Numbered from the stretch's first letter, positions 54,328 to 63,917 are shown. The stretch is 64,000 nucleotides of DNA from G963663495 sp963663495 (GCA_963663495.1 OY760427.1:3286001-3350000), one strand, 5' to 3'. Notes: generated from the sequence alone by a model not told the origin. Numbers and translations: made by a program.

Positions 54328-54391
54328 GTAACCACTACATCCTGGAATACGAACCCGCTGCTTGCTGTGAGTAGTGGGTTTTCTGTTTTTT
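54328..54391 (+). promoter_or_regulatory. Putative trp attenuator (terminator/antiterminator)
   Basis: Terminator: AACCCGCT (54352-54359) pairs with AGTGGGTT (54373-54380, one G-U), followed by TTCTGTTTTTT directly before the trpE ATG at 54392. Competing helix: AACCACTAC (54329-54337) can pair with GTAGTGGGTT (54371-54380), one bulge. It lies within the footprint of a ribosome at the leader's stop codon. High Trp would therefore free the terminator; low Trp would favour the competing helix. Confidence 0.65.
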
Positions 54392-55876
54392 ATGACACTT
54401 GACGTATTTTCCTCGCTAGTAACTGCTGCCCGCTCACGGGGTGAGCAGCGGTTGGTTATACCCGTGGCCCGGCGTCTGAGCGCTGACCTTTTAACACCGG
54501 TATCAGCGTTCCTCCTTCTTCGCGAAAACGGCTCCCATGTCTTCCTGCTTGAAAGCGTGGAAGGCGGTGACAAGCTCGGACGTTATTCATTTCTTGGCAA
54601 GAATCCGTACCGCATTGTTGAAGCGGCGGGCGGACGGGTCATTGTGCGTGGGCGCCAGAGCGATGAGGCGCCCAATGGTGACATCTTTGCCGTGTTGCAG
54701 CATTACCTGGACATGTGGCAAGAAGTACAGCAGCCTGGGCTGCCTCGCTTGACGTGCGGCGCCGTGGGCTTTCTCGGCTACGACAACGTGCGCCAAATCG
54801 AAAACCTTCCGAATGAACCGGAAGACGACCTTCTCCTGCCTGATGCCATTTGGTGCTTTTACGAATCCATTGTGGCTTTTGACCGCGTGCGGGACCAGCT
54901 GGTTTTAATGTCTAGTGTGTTCGTGGAAACCGATACCGACCTTGTGGCTGCATACAGCAATGCCACTAAGCGTCTGGACAACCTGGAAAGCGATCTGCGA
55001 GGAAAGTTCGAGCACCCGCAGCCTGTTGAGTTGTCGGCCAGCTTGTTGACTTCTAACTTTGATCGGGATGAGTTTGAGGATGCGGTTCGGGCCGCAAAAC
55101 GCTGCATCTATGAAGGCGATATCTTTCAGGTGGTGCTGTCGCAACGCTTCACCCTGTCGTTCAAGGGGGATCCGTTCAACCTATATAGGGCGCTACGCCA
55201 GATCAACCCGTCTCCATATCTATTCTATCTTGATTTTGGGTCTGTATCTCTTATTGGCTCGTCGCCCGAAGTACTGGTCCGTCTGGAGGGCGGGCGCGCT
55301 GAGCTTCTGCCCATCGCCGGCACGCGGCCGCGCGGCAAGACGCCTACGGAGGACGCCAAGATATCTCAAGATCTGTTAGACGACCCCAAGGAAAGGGCCG
55401 AGCATCTGATGCTAGTTGACCTCGGGCGGAACGACCTTGGCAGAGTGTGCAAGCTTGGATCTGTCAAGGTTGACCGTTATGCGTACATTGAGCGGTATTC
55501 GCACGTCATGCACATCGTGAGTTCTCTTTCTGGTCTGTTGGAGGACGGGTTTGAGGCCATGGCGGTACTGAAGGCCTGCTTCCCTGCAGGAACGGTGTCG
55601 GGCGCTCCCAAGGTGCGCGCTATGGAGATTATTGACGCACTGGAACCCACCAAGCGCGGCGTTTACGCAGGAGCTGTCGGGTATGTAGATTTTTCCGGCA
55701 ACATGGATACGTGCATCACCATTAGAACCATGGTGATTCGAGGCGGGGATGTATTTATACAGGCGGGTGCAGGGATTGTCGCCGACAGCGCTCCGGCTCG
55801 CGAGTTTGTGGAGACGGAAAACAAGGCACGAGCACTCAAGTTAGCGCTGCTCATGGCAGCCGAGGGCTTACACTAA
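54392..55876 (+). CDS. trpE: Anthranilate synthase component I
   Basis: 494 aa from ATG 54392. The tryptophan feedback site LLES-x10-S is present (LLESVEGGDKLGRYS, about residues 54-68). The chorismate-binding core has GSSPEVLVRL, PIAGTRPRGKT, DLGRNDLGRVC, SHVMHIVSSL and FPAGTVSGAPKVRAMEII, ending with GAGIVADS. It converts chorismate and glutamine-derived ammonia to anthranilate with TrpG. First structural gene of the operon and feedback-inhibitable by sequence. Confidence 0.97.
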   Translation: MTLDVFSSLVTAARSRGEQRLVIPVARRLSADLLTPVSAFLLLRENGSHVFLLESVEGGDKLGRYSFLGKNPYRIVEAAGGRVIVRGRQSDEAPNGDIFAVLQHYLDMWQEVQQPGLPRLTCGAVGFLGYDNVRQIENLPNEPEDDLLLPDAIWCFYESIVAFDRVRDQLVLMSSVFVETDTDLVAAYSNATKRLDNLESDLRGKFEHPQPVELSASLLTSNFDRDEFEDAVRAAKRCIYEGDIFQVVLSQRFTLSFKGDPFNLYRALRQINPSPYLFYLDFGSVSLIGSSPEVLVRLEGGRAELLPIAGTRPRGKTPTEDAKISQDLLDDPKERAEHLMLVDLGRNDLGRVCKLGSVKVDRYAYIERYSHVMHIVSSLSGLLEDGFEAMAVLKACFPAGTVSGAPKVRAMEIIDALEPTKRGVYAGAVGYVDFSGNMDTCITIRTMVIRGGDVFIQAGAGIVADSAPAREFVETENKARALKLALLMAAEGLH

Positions 55877-55887
55877 ACAACAAAGCA

Positions 55888-56343
55888 ATGTTGGCACGAT
55901 TCGTAAAGAAAGCCATCCTGCAGAAAGGCTGGGCCGGACACACAATATCAAGAAAAGAAACCGCCACCAGACTCGACTCCTTGCTGACGCAGCACTTAAC
56001 CCTGCAGGCTGCCTATCGCCAAGCTGCCTCGACGAATAATGACTCTGCGTTGAAGGAAGGGTTTGAGCGCGTGGCCAAGCGTGGCAGACTGGATGCAGGG
56101 AAGCTGGCAGAGACCATTCTGAGCTGCGGAGGGTGCCCCGCCCGCAAAGGCGACGAGGATTTTTGTGGCACGTTGGCAGATGTCGCCGACATGGAGTACG
56201 CCTTTGGGACCGCTGTTCAGGATCAGCGTAGGGAAGAGCATCATATGCGCACACAGGCGGTGCTGGCATGGCTGGCAGATAACAGCGAGGATCGTCTGGA
56301 ATTTATTCGGGGAGCAGTGCGCTCTCGGCGCGGCAAGCCGTGA
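55888..56343 (+). CDS. Hypothetical helical protein within the trp operon
   Basis: The 151-aa product is mostly helical: LLTQHLTLQAAYRQAAS, LKEGFERVAKRGRLDAGKLAETI, then LSCGGCPARKGDED with a CxxC. Later helices carry REEHHMRTQAVLAWLAD. The layout suggests a small four-helix bundle, possibly ferritin- or PA2169-like with a metal- or redox-active CxxC, but I do not recognise a named family. It starts 11 bp after trpE and its stop overlaps the trpS ATG (TGATG), so it is co-translated with the operon. Confidence 0.7.
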   Translation: MLARFVKKAILQKGWAGHTISRKETATRLDSLLTQHLTLQAAYRQAASTNNDSALKEGFERVAKRGRLDAGKLAETILSCGGCPARKGDEDFCGTLADVADMEYAFGTAVQDQRREEHHMRTQAVLAWLADNSEDRLEFIRGAVRSRRGKP

Positions 56344-57347
56344 TGCACATCTCTCCGTCTACCATTGTGGTTTCGGGGATTCAATCCTCCGGCGCCCTGC
56401 ACATCGGCAATTATTTTGGCGCCATCCGGCAGCATATTGCGTTTCAGACTGCTCCAGAAGCGTACTACTTTATTGTCAACTACCACGCGATGACAAGCAT
56501 GCGCGATGCCGACCTGCTAAGGCGTCATACGCTGGATGCCGCGATCACGTACCTGGCTTTGGGTCTTGACCCGAGCCGTGCCAACCTTTTCGTTCAAAGC
56601 GATATTCCTGTCCTGCAGGAACTGACATGGATATTCTACTGCCTCACTCCAGTCTCGCAGCTTGAGAAAGGGGTATCGTACAAGGACAAGGTCTCCCACG
56701 GACTCCCCGCAAACGCCGGGCTGTTGTGTTACCCGGTATTGCAAGCGTCGGACATTCTTATTTACGGTGGAACACTCGTTCCGGTGGGGGCCGATCAGAA
56801 GCAGCATCTTGAAATTACGCGGGATATCGCCATACGGTTCAACCACCTCTACCCGGCAAATCCTCCCATTTTCCCCGTACCCGATCCCTACATCGTAGAG
56901 GATGTGGCGGTGGTGCCGGGCACCGACGGGCGCAAGATGTCCAAGAGCTATGGCAACACGATCGGCATTTTTGAGGAGGGTAGGCAATTACGGAAGCGCA
57001 TCCGCGGAATCGTTACCGACTCAACACCACTGGAGGCCCCGAAGGATCCTGACACAGACAACGTTTTTGCGCTTCTAAAGCTCTTTGCCGACCCGGACAC
57101 GCTACAGGAGATTGCGGATGCCTACCGAGCTGGAGGATACGGGTACGGCCATGCGAAGGCCAAACTGGCAAGCCTTATGATTGACTATTTTGCCGATGCG
57201 CGCCAGCGACGCAAGGAATTGGAATGCCGGCCGGATTACGTGATGGATGTTCTTCGCCAGGGCGCACGTAACGCCTTGGCGCGCGCGGAGCCGCTGATGG
57301 AGCGTGTGCGTAGCGTGACAGGGCTTATGACCACAATTGGGCGATGA
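56343..57347 (+). CDS. trpS: Tryptophanyl-tRNA synthetase
   Basis: 334 aa from ATG 56343. Class I synthetase signatures: ALHIGNYFG (HIGH) and GRKMSKSYGN (KMSKS), with FVQSDIPVLQELTWIF and VGADQKQHLEITRDIA of the TrpRS family. It charges tRNA-Trp. Location between trpE and trpG is unusual and would place charging capacity under the same attenuation as biosynthesis. Confidence 0.96.
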   Translation: MHISPSTIVVSGIQSSGALHIGNYFGAIRQHIAFQTAPEAYYFIVNYHAMTSMRDADLLRRHTLDAAITYLALGLDPSRANLFVQSDIPVLQELTWIFYCLTPVSQLEKGVSYKDKVSHGLPANAGLLCYPVLQASDILIYGGTLVPVGADQKQHLEITRDIAIRFNHLYPANPPIFPVPDPYIVEDVAVVPGTDGRKMSKSYGNTIGIFEEGRQLRKRIRGIVTDSTPLEAPKDPDTDNVFALLKLFADPDTLQEIADAYRAGGYGYGHAKAKLASLMIDYFADARQRRKELECRPDYVMDVLRQGARNALARAEPLMERVRSVTGLMTTIGR

Positions 57348-57940
57348 TCCTAATCTTGGACAACTATGATTCGTTCACGTACAACTTGGTGCATTTGGCA
57401 GGGCGCTACCATGGAGAGGTGATTGTGCGCCGCAATGATGCCATTACGCTGAACCAAATCCAAGCCCTGCGTCCCGCAGGAATCCTCATCTCCCCGGGGC
57501 CGGGGCGCCCGAAGGATGCGGGCATTTGCAAGGATGTCATCGCACGGTTCGGTCCGCACACGCCTATTCTGGGTGTGTGCCTGGGCCACCAGGCTATCGC
57601 TGAGGTTTGCGGCGCGGTAGTTACATACGCGCCTACCTTGTTCCACGGAAAGACCAGTCGGATCCGTCATGATGGTAAATGTATATACCGCAACGTACGG
57701 GATGATTTTATTGCCACACGGTACCATTCGCTCATCGTGGATCGCGCCACTGTACCGGCATCCCTAACTATCTCTTCGGAGACAGGAAGCAACCTCGTCA
57801 TGGGGCTCCGACACACGGAATGGCCATTGGAAGGTATCCAATTCCATCCTGAAAGCGTAATGACCACCGCCGGTCCCCGTCTGATTGAGAACTGGGTTCG
57901 AAGCCTAGAATCCGCCGCCGCAACGAAACCCGTGGAATAG
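57344..57940 (+). CDS. trpG: Anthranilate synthase component II (glutamine amidotransferase)
   Basis: The 198-aa product has LDNYDSFTYNL at the start, the SPGPGRP oxyanion loop and the GVCLGHQAIAE nucleophile elbow (Cys79). The catalytic His/Glu are in IQFHPESV near 168. It supplies ammonia to TrpE. It overlaps trpS (ATGA) and trpD (TAGTG). Confidence 0.95.
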   Translation: MILILDNYDSFTYNLVHLAGRYHGEVIVRRNDAITLNQIQALRPAGILISPGPGRPKDAGICKDVIARFGPHTPILGVCLGHQAIAEVCGAVVTYAPTLFHGKTSRIRHDGKCIYRNVRDDFIATRYHSLIVDRATVPASLTISSETGSNLVMGLRHTEWPLEGIQFHPESVMTTAGPRLIENWVRSLESAAATKPVE

Positions 57941-58953
57941 TGCACATCATGTTAAAGGCCCTTGCCAGGCAGGAAACGCTAACTACCGAGCAGGCCGCGC
58001 TCGCAATGCACGCCATGATGCGTGGGGACGCTGATGCGGCCCAGGTGGCAGGCTTGCTGATGGGAATGCGGACGCGTGGAGAGACGATCAACGAACTGAC
58101 AGGCCTGGCGAGCGCAATGCGCGAGCATGCGACAGCTGTGGACTGCCACGAGGAGCATGCCATTGATCTGTGCGGTACTGGAGGTGACGGAAGCGGAACA
58201 TTCAATATCTCTACGGCGGCAGCGCTCACATGTGCGGGCGCCGGCGCCCTGGTCGCCAAGCACGGTAACCGGAGCGTCTCGTCGAAGTGTGGATCGGCGG
58301 ATGTGCTGGAGGCGCTGGGCGTTGTCATTGATCTTTCGCCAGACGGTGTAGCACGATGCTTCAACAAAGCAGGTCTGGCATTCATTTTTGCCCGGCGTTA
58401 CCACCCTGCCATGCGCTATGTGGCCCCGGTTCGCGCTGCTCTTGGGGTACGCACATGCTTTAACATCCTGGGCCCGCTCTGCAACCCTGCACGCGTTCAG
58501 CGGCAGCTTGTTGGGGCGTTCAGCATTGAGGCCGCCGAAACCATGGCCAGGGTCCTTGCGAGGCTTGGCGCCCGCCACGTGATCACCGTGGCAGCACACG
58601 ACGGACTGGACGAGATATCTCTGTCGGGCCCCACCGAGGCCTTCGAACATGTCGCCGGCAGATTAGGGTTGCGACGGTTTACCATCCATCCCGAACATCT
58701 TGGAATCAAGTTGGCACCGACCGCCGCGCTTACGGGCGACGACAAAGAAACAAATGCTGCCATCATCACGGCGATACTGGAGGGCATGCGTGGCGCGGAG
58801 CGGGATGTCGTGCTTCTAAACAGTGCGTATGCCCTATGTGTTAGCGGCATGGTGAACAGCGCTGCCGAGGGCTTGGATGCCGCCATGGAAAGCATTGACT
58901 CCGGCGAAGCGAAACGCCGGCTGCAGCTCCTGCGCGCAGCCTCCCGCGGATGA
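57940..58953 (+). CDS. trpD: Anthranilate phosphoribosyltransferase
   Basis: The 337-aa product has DLCGTGGDGSGTFNIST (PRPP-binding GTGGD), AKHGNRSVSSKCGSADVLEALG and FARRYHPAMRYVAPVR, then FNILGPLCNPA: complete TrpD. GTG 57940 overlaps the trpG stop; ATG 57949 is an alternative start. Confidence 0.96.
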   Translation: MHIMLKALARQETLTTEQAALAMHAMMRGDADAAQVAGLLMGMRTRGETINELTGLASAMREHATAVDCHEEHAIDLCGTGGDGSGTFNISTAAALTCAGAGALVAKHGNRSVSSKCGSADVLEALGVVIDLSPDGVARCFNKAGLAFIFARRYHPAMRYVAPVRAALGVRTCFNILGPLCNPARVQRQLVGAFSIEAAETMARVLARLGARHVITVAAHDGLDEISLSGPTEAFEHVAGRLGLRRFTIHPEHLGIKLAPTAALTGDDKETNAAIITAILEGMRGAERDVVLLNSAYALCVSGMVNSAAEGLDAAMESIDSGEAKRRLQLLRAASRG

Positions 58954-59732
58954 ACATTCTGCACCAGATTGTACGTGACACGGCGGTACTCGTGCGCCAG
59001 CGCAGGAGTACCGTTTCCGCCGGCGAGCTGGCACGTTGCGCTCGGGAGGCGCCTGCGACCCGATCACTCCGGTATGCCCTTGCGAAAGGCGCCATGAGTA
59101 TTATTGCAGAGATCAAGAGGGCGTCCCCTTCCAAGGGCCCGATCCGGCCGCATACTTCCGCGGCAACAATCGCGGAGCAGTATGAAGAAGCCGGCGCCAG
59201 CGCCATCAGCGTGCTCACAGAGCCGACCTACTTTGGCGGAGCGCTCAAGGATCTCCGTACATCACGCCGATCCTGTGCGCTGCCACTGCTTCGGAAGGAC
59301 TTCATAATAGATCCCTACCAGATCCTTGAAGCCCGTGTACATGGTGCGGACGCCGTCCTTCTCATCGCTGCCGTATTGGATGTGGGGCAGATGCAGGAAC
59401 TTCACGCTGCAGCTTCAGAACTATCCCTTGACTGTCTTGTGGAAGTGTATGCGCTGGAAGAAATAGATGAGATTGATTTTGATGCAGTAACCATCCTCGG
59501 CGTTAACAACCGCGACCTTCGAACATTCCAAGTTGACATTGGGCACTCTCTACGCGTGTTTGCCGAAGTACCGGATGAGGTTGTACGTGTCTCGGAAAGT
59601 GGAATCCATTCTGCAGATCAGCTCACCACATTGGAGGAAGGGGGCGTAGATGCGGTGCTGATTGGGGAATCGTTGATGGCTGCAGAGCACCCCGGTCACG
59701 CACTTGCGAGCCTTATCCAACGGTCGGGATGA
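58950..59732 (+). CDS. trpC: Indole-3-glycerol phosphate synthase
   Basis: The 260-aa TIM barrel has IIAEIKRASPSKGPI, ISVLTEPTYFGGAL, LRKDFIIDPYQILEAR, ILGVNNRDLRTF and VSESGI. It closes the indole ring. ATG overlaps the trpD stop by 4 bp. Confidence 0.96.
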   Translation: MNILHQIVRDTAVLVRQRRSTVSAGELARCAREAPATRSLRYALAKGAMSIIAEIKRASPSKGPIRPHTSAATIAEQYEEAGASAISVLTEPTYFGGALKDLRTSRRSCALPLLRKDFIIDPYQILEARVHGADAVLLIAAVLDVGQMQELHAAASELSLDCLVEVYALEEIDEIDFDAVTILGVNNRDLRTFQVDIGHSLRVFAEVPDEVVRVSESGIHSADQLTTLEEGGVDAVLIGESLMAAEHPGHALASLIQRSG

Positions 59733-60364
59733 GACCTCGGGTAAAAATATGCGGGATCACAAACTTGACCGACGCCCGCTACTGTTCAGGGGCGGGGGTT
59801 GACTATCTGGGCTTTATCTTTTGCGATGCCAGCCCGCGCTCCATTGGCATTGACATGGCCCGCGACATCCGCTCCTGGATCCACGGCCCCGCGTGTGTAG
59901 GGGTCTTTGTTGACGAAGACGCGGACAGGGTGAACAGGATCGTACAGCACGCTGGACTTGATTATGTCCAGCTGCACGGAACGGAAACTCCCGCGTACTG
60001 CCGAACTATCCAAGCGCCTGTCATCAAGGCCCTGCGCGTACGGAAGCACACGCGCGGGGCCGATCTGCTTGAGCGGGTAGCAGCGTACTCCCAGGTAGCA
60101 GACCACATCCTTCTTGACACGTACCATCCTCGCCTTCGGGGAGGCACCGGTACCGTGTTTGAATGGAGTATTGCACGGGATATCGCGCACCTGTTCTCGC
60201 TGTTTTTGGCAGGGGGGCTAAACCCGTCGAATGTTCGAGAGGCCATTGCGTGTGTCCACCCGTTCGCTGTTGATCTTTCCAGCGGACTCGAATCCGCTCC
60301 CGGACGAAAGGATTTGTTGCTGGTGGACGAGTTGTTCAAACAGCAAAGCTTGGCCGCAGAGTGA
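59729..60364 (+). CDS. trpF: Phosphoribosylanthranilate isomerase
   Basis: The 211-aa product has VKICGITNLTDAR (catalytic Cys), GFIFCDASPRSI, VQLHGTE, LLDTYHPRLRGGTG and LAGGLNPSNV, all TrpF signatures. It overlaps trpC and trpB by 4 bp each. Confidence 0.95.
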   Translation: MRPRVKICGITNLTDARYCSGAGVDYLGFIFCDASPRSIGIDMARDIRSWIHGPACVGVFVDEDADRVNRIVQHAGLDYVQLHGTETPAYCRTIQAPVIKALRVRKHTRGADLLERVAAYSQVADHILLDTYHPRLRGGTGTVFEWSIARDIAHLFSLFLAGGLNPSNVREAIACVHPFAVDLSSGLESAPGRKDLLLVDELFKQQSLAAE

Positions 60365-61542
60365 AGTACAGTGCTCCAGATCGCTATGGCCGGTTTGGAC
60401 CCTATGGGGGGGCCTTCGTACCCGAAATACTGATTCCTGCATTAGCTCAGCTGCGCAAAACGTTCCAGCAATTCTGGGCCGAGGACAGCTTCCGTGCCAC
60501 CTACCGCGACCTACTGCGGAACTATGTAGGTCGTCCAACCCCCCTTACATTTGCAGACAGGCTAACCGAACACCTTGGTGGCCCCAAAATCTACCTGAAG
60601 AGGGAAGATCTGTGCCATACCGGAGCCCACAAGATCAACAATACCATTGGTCAGATATTGTTGGCTCAGCGCATGGGCAGGACTCGCATTATCGCCGAAA
60701 CCGGTGCAGGACAGCACGGGGTGGCGACAGCCACGGTTGCGGCCAAGTTTGGACTCCAATGCGTGGTATACATGGGAAAGGAAGATATGCGCCGCCAGCG
60801 GCTGAACGTTGATCGTATGGAGCTGTTGGGTGCGGAGGTGCGGAGCGTGGACTCGGGCACACGAACGCTGAAAGATGCAACCAACGAGGCTATCCGGGAC
60901 TGGGTATCCAACCCCGACACAACATTTTACATTATTGGCTCGGTTGTAGGCCCGCATCCCTACCCGGAAATGGTTCGCACCTTTCACTGTGTCATCGGTG
61001 ACGAAACGCGGGTGCAACTTCAGGCGCACGAAGGTCAAGAGCTGCCGAACGCCGCCATTGCATGCGTAGGAGGAGGATCGAATGCGATGGGCCTCTTTTA
61101 CACCTTTATTCGGGAGACGGCCGTTCGGCTGATTGGTGTAGAGGCCGCGGGAGAGGGACTTGACGGTCTCCACGCAGCCACGCTGAGCCTGGGGTCGTGC
61201 GGGGTTTTACACGGTGCGCTCAGCTACCTGCTGCAGGATATCGACGGACAGGTTGAGCTGGCGCATTCTATATCTGCGGGGTTGGACTATCCTGGTGTCG
61301 GCCCGGAGCATGCGTACTTGAAAGACCTTGGCCGCGTGGAGTACGTTTCTGCGACTGATGCGGAAGCCATGGACGCGGTGGCCCTCCTGGCGAGGACGGA
61401 GGGCATCATCCCGGCACTTGAGACCGCGCATGCCGTGGCAGCACTCGTACGCCTCGCCGACGGGTTGCAGGGCGTTGTTGTATTGAACTGTTCCGGGCGT
61501 GGGGACAAGGATATGACGACTATTTCCGAATACCGGGGCTGA
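60361..61542 (+). CDS. trpB: Tryptophan synthase beta chain
   Basis: 393 aa from GTG 60361. GPYGGAFVPE opens the protein. The PLP lysine lies in REDLCHTGAHKINNTIGQ (K91). The phosphate-binding GGGSNAMGLF and the C-terminal LNCSGRGDKDM are conserved. It condenses indole and serine. Confidence 0.97.
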   Translation: MKYSAPDRYGRFGPYGGAFVPEILIPALAQLRKTFQQFWAEDSFRATYRDLLRNYVGRPTPLTFADRLTEHLGGPKIYLKREDLCHTGAHKINNTIGQILLAQRMGRTRIIAETGAGQHGVATATVAAKFGLQCVVYMGKEDMRRQRLNVDRMELLGAEVRSVDSGTRTLKDATNEAIRDWVSNPDTTFYIIGSVVGPHPYPEMVRTFHCVIGDETRVQLQAHEGQELPNAAIACVGGGSNAMGLFYTFIRETAVRLIGVEAAGEGLDGLHAATLSLGSCGVLHGALSYLLQDIDGQVELAHSISAGLDYPGVGPEHAYLKDLGRVEYVSATDAEAMDAVALLARTEGIIPALETAHAVAALVRLADGLQGVVVLNCSGRGDKDMTTISEYRG

Positions 61543-62385
61543 ATGTCCAGATTAGCACATCACCTTCGTCGGTGCATGGCCCGCAATGAACGGGCCATGG
61601 GCCTCTTCCTTACCAGCGGATTTCCTACGCTTGACACGACGCTGCCCATTTTGGAGACATTCTGCGGCGCGGCGGATTTTATTGAGCTGGGGATGCCCTT
61701 CAGCGACCCGCTTGCAGAGGGACCTCCCATTCAGCGCTCCAGCGCCCGCGCATTGCGCAATGGCGCGAGCATGCGCAGCACGCTGGATATTGCACGAAAG
61801 TTTACGAGCCGGCACAGCCGGCCGCTGGTTCTCATGGGGTACATTAACCCGATCCTTCGTTTTGGCTTAGAAACATTTTGCAAGGCCGCGCGCGATGCCG
61901 GCGTGAGCGGCCTTATTGTGCCCGACCTCCCACCGGACGAGGCCTTGATTCTCGCCGAGCCGGCCACGCGAGCGGGGCTTGATCTGATTTTTCTCGTAGC
62001 CCCCAACACGCCCGGGTTGCGCATAGAGGCGATTGATCAACAGTCCACCGGATTTGTATACGCGGTCTCGGTGACGGGTGTGACCGGCAGCCGCCTCGCA
62101 TGTAGGATAGGAGGCGTAGAGGAGTACCTGCGGCGGATTCGACCACTAATCCAGCGTAATCCGCTGCTGGTAGGATTTGGGATAAAGTCCCATGCCGACG
62201 CGGCTAGGCTTTGCCTGCATGCCGATGGCTTTATTGTCGGTTCTGCCCTAGTAGAACGGATTGAGCGGCTGTGGAGCAACAGGCTCCTAACGGATGGTGC
62301 CCGTTTGCAATCGCTGGCAGACTTCGTGAAGATCTTGAAACACGGTCCAAGCTCACCTTTTGGTACGGTAGTTGCGTCCCCATAG
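61543..62385 (+). CDS. trpA: Tryptophan synthase alpha chain
   Basis: The 280-aa product has FIELGMPFSDPLAEGPPIQRSS with the catalytic Glu and Asp, PDLPPDEA, VTGVTGSR and VGFGIKS. ATG directly follows the trpB stop. End of the trp operon; 63 bp to the next gene. Confidence 0.96.
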   Translation: MSRLAHHLRRCMARNERAMGLFLTSGFPTLDTTLPILETFCGAADFIELGMPFSDPLAEGPPIQRSSARALRNGASMRSTLDIARKFTSRHSRPLVLMGYINPILRFGLETFCKAARDAGVSGLIVPDLPPDEALILAEPATRAGLDLIFLVAPNTPGLRIEAIDQQSTGFVYAVSVTGVTGSRLACRIGGVEEYLRRIRPLIQRNPLLVGFGIKSHADAARLCLHADGFIVGSALVERIERLWSNRLLTDGARLQSLADFVKILKHGPSSPFGTVVASP

Positions 62386-62448
62386 GTGCCCGTTCGAAAC
62401 CGTGGCACAGTTGTTGGGGTAACGCCGTTCATTATTGCTCAAATTCAG

Positions 62449-63576
62449 ATGAGAAGAAAAGCAATTGTTATACATCCTTTCCTGATCACCGCGCTGCTGA
62501 TTTTGCTCACTGGCTGCACGGATACCTGGCTCACGAGTGGAGATTTCAGGCCTGAGGCAAGCGGGCCAGAGGGCCAAGTTTCGGTGGTGATAGATTCTAC
62601 GCTATGGGCAGGCGTGGTAGGCGCCAGGATTCGTGATTCCATTGGCGGCCCCATTGGTACCCTGCCGTCACAGGAGCCAATGTTTGATATCCAAGCCGTT
62701 CAGATTACCACAAGCCATGCACTTGAGTCTGCGATGACGCGAAAAAACGTGTTGGTAGTAGCGGCGGTCAATGATACTCTAAGCGAGGAATCGCGCTTTG
62801 TTCGCAGAAGTCTGAGCGCAGAGGCCTTGGCGTCCATTGCTGATGGAGAGGGGGTTGTGCTCCCACGCAAGGATCTATGGCGAAAACGACAGCAGGTGTT
62901 TTACGTCATGGCCTCCACGCCCGACTCTCTGGCATCTACCCTCAAGAAGGGTGCCGAAGGCATTGTAGCGCGCTTAAATGAGGCAGCACGGCAGCGGTTA
63001 CAGCGGGAAATGTTTGATGTCGGTCGTCAGCAAGTAATCGAAGAGTACCTGATGGATAATCACGGGTATGCCATCCACGGGCAGCATGACTATGTCGTTG
63101 CCATTGATACCAGTCAGTTCGTGTGGCTGAGGCGAACACTTTCGGATACTTGGAGAAGTCTGTTTGTGTATTACGAGGAAGGTGCCAACCCGAATGATCT
63201 GACGGCGGAATGGGTGTTGGACACGCGGGATACCCTTACGCGGCAGTACATTCAGGGCACCGCAGGCGGGTGGGTAGAGATTGATCGGCGCCAGCGTGTT
63301 GATTCGTCGGCTTCCGGCTTCAAGGATCGCTTCGGGTACGAGGTGCGCGGGTTGTGGCACATGGTGGGCCGAGAGAATGGCAGAAAGTTTCCGTTTGGCA
63401 TGGGCGGTCCATTCTTAACCTATGCTTTCTATGACGAGCATTCTCACAGGCTCTACCTGATTGATGGTATGGTCTTTGCGCCCAACTTTCCTAAGCGTGA
63501 GTTCTTGCGACAGATGGAGGTTATCGCCTATACCTTCCGGACACGACAGGATGTGGCAAATAACGAGGAGCCATGA
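62449..63576 (+). CDS. DUF4837-family lipoprotein
   Basis: 375 aa from ATG 62449 (MRRKAIVIHPFLITALLILL then TGC, a lipobox). After the lipid Cys come SGPEGQVSVVIDSTLWAG, FDIQAVQIT and VLVVAAVNDTLSEES. The C-terminal half has RLLFVYYE-like RSLFVYYEEGA and GFKDRFGYEVRGLWHMVG. This is the Bacteroidota-specific DUF4837 lipoprotein, probably attached to the outer membrane, with unknown role. It overlaps the next lipoprotein gene by 4 bp. Confidence 0.85.
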   Translation: MRRKAIVIHPFLITALLILLTGCTDTWLTSGDFRPEASGPEGQVSVVIDSTLWAGVVGARIRDSIGGPIGTLPSQEPMFDIQAVQITTSHALESAMTRKNVLVVAAVNDTLSEESRFVRRSLSAEALASIADGEGVVLPRKDLWRKRQQVFYVMASTPDSLASTLKKGAEGIVARLNEAARQRLQREMFDVGRQQVIEEYLMDNHGYAIHGQHDYVVAIDTSQFVWLRRTLSDTWRSLFVYYEEGANPNDLTAEWVLDTRDTLTRQYIQGTAGGWVEIDRRQRVDSSASGFKDRFGYEVRGLWHMVGRENGRKFPFGMGGPFLTYAFYDEHSHRLYLIDGMVFAPNFPKREFLRQMEVIAYTFRTRQDVANNEEP

Positions 63577-63917
63577 TCCGGGCATTGTCGGCGCTGTCAT
63601 CCGTGCTGATAATGGTAAGCGCCTGCGGACCTTCCTCTCCCCCCGACCCTGAGGAGCGACGCCTGCTTACAGAGGTGCTCGTAGAAATGCATCTTGCACA
63701 TGCGCGAGCGAACCTTGGTCACGGGCTGCTGCAATCCAAGGACTCACTCCTTACTGGGTATGGGCTCGACTCCGTCGCCTTTAATCGACTGGTGGAGAAG
63801 CATATCGATTCCGATGGAGCATTTAACGATGCATACGAACAAGTGCTTGACCGGCTTTCTGAAGAAAGGCATCGTCAGTCCGAGTCGGATGATATCGGTC
63901 CACCAGGGGTTCGATGA
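63573..63917 (+). CDS. DUF4296-like lipoprotein
   Basis: The 114-aa product has a signal peptide with lipobox (LIMVSACG) and then an acidic helix LLTEVLVEMHLAHARAN. A second helix has GYGLDSVAFNRLVEKHI and a third AFNDAYEQVLDRL. This fits the DUF4296 three-helix lipoproteins of Bacteroidota. It overlaps the DUF4837 gene. The remaining 83 bp of the window hold at most the start of a further gene (TTG 63927, uncertain). Confidence 0.75.
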   Translation: MIRALSALSSVLIMVSACGPSSPPDPEERRLLTEVLVEMHLAHARANLGHGLLQSKDSLLTGYGLDSVAFNRLVEKHIDSDGAFNDAYEQVLDRLSEERHRQSESDDIGPPGVR

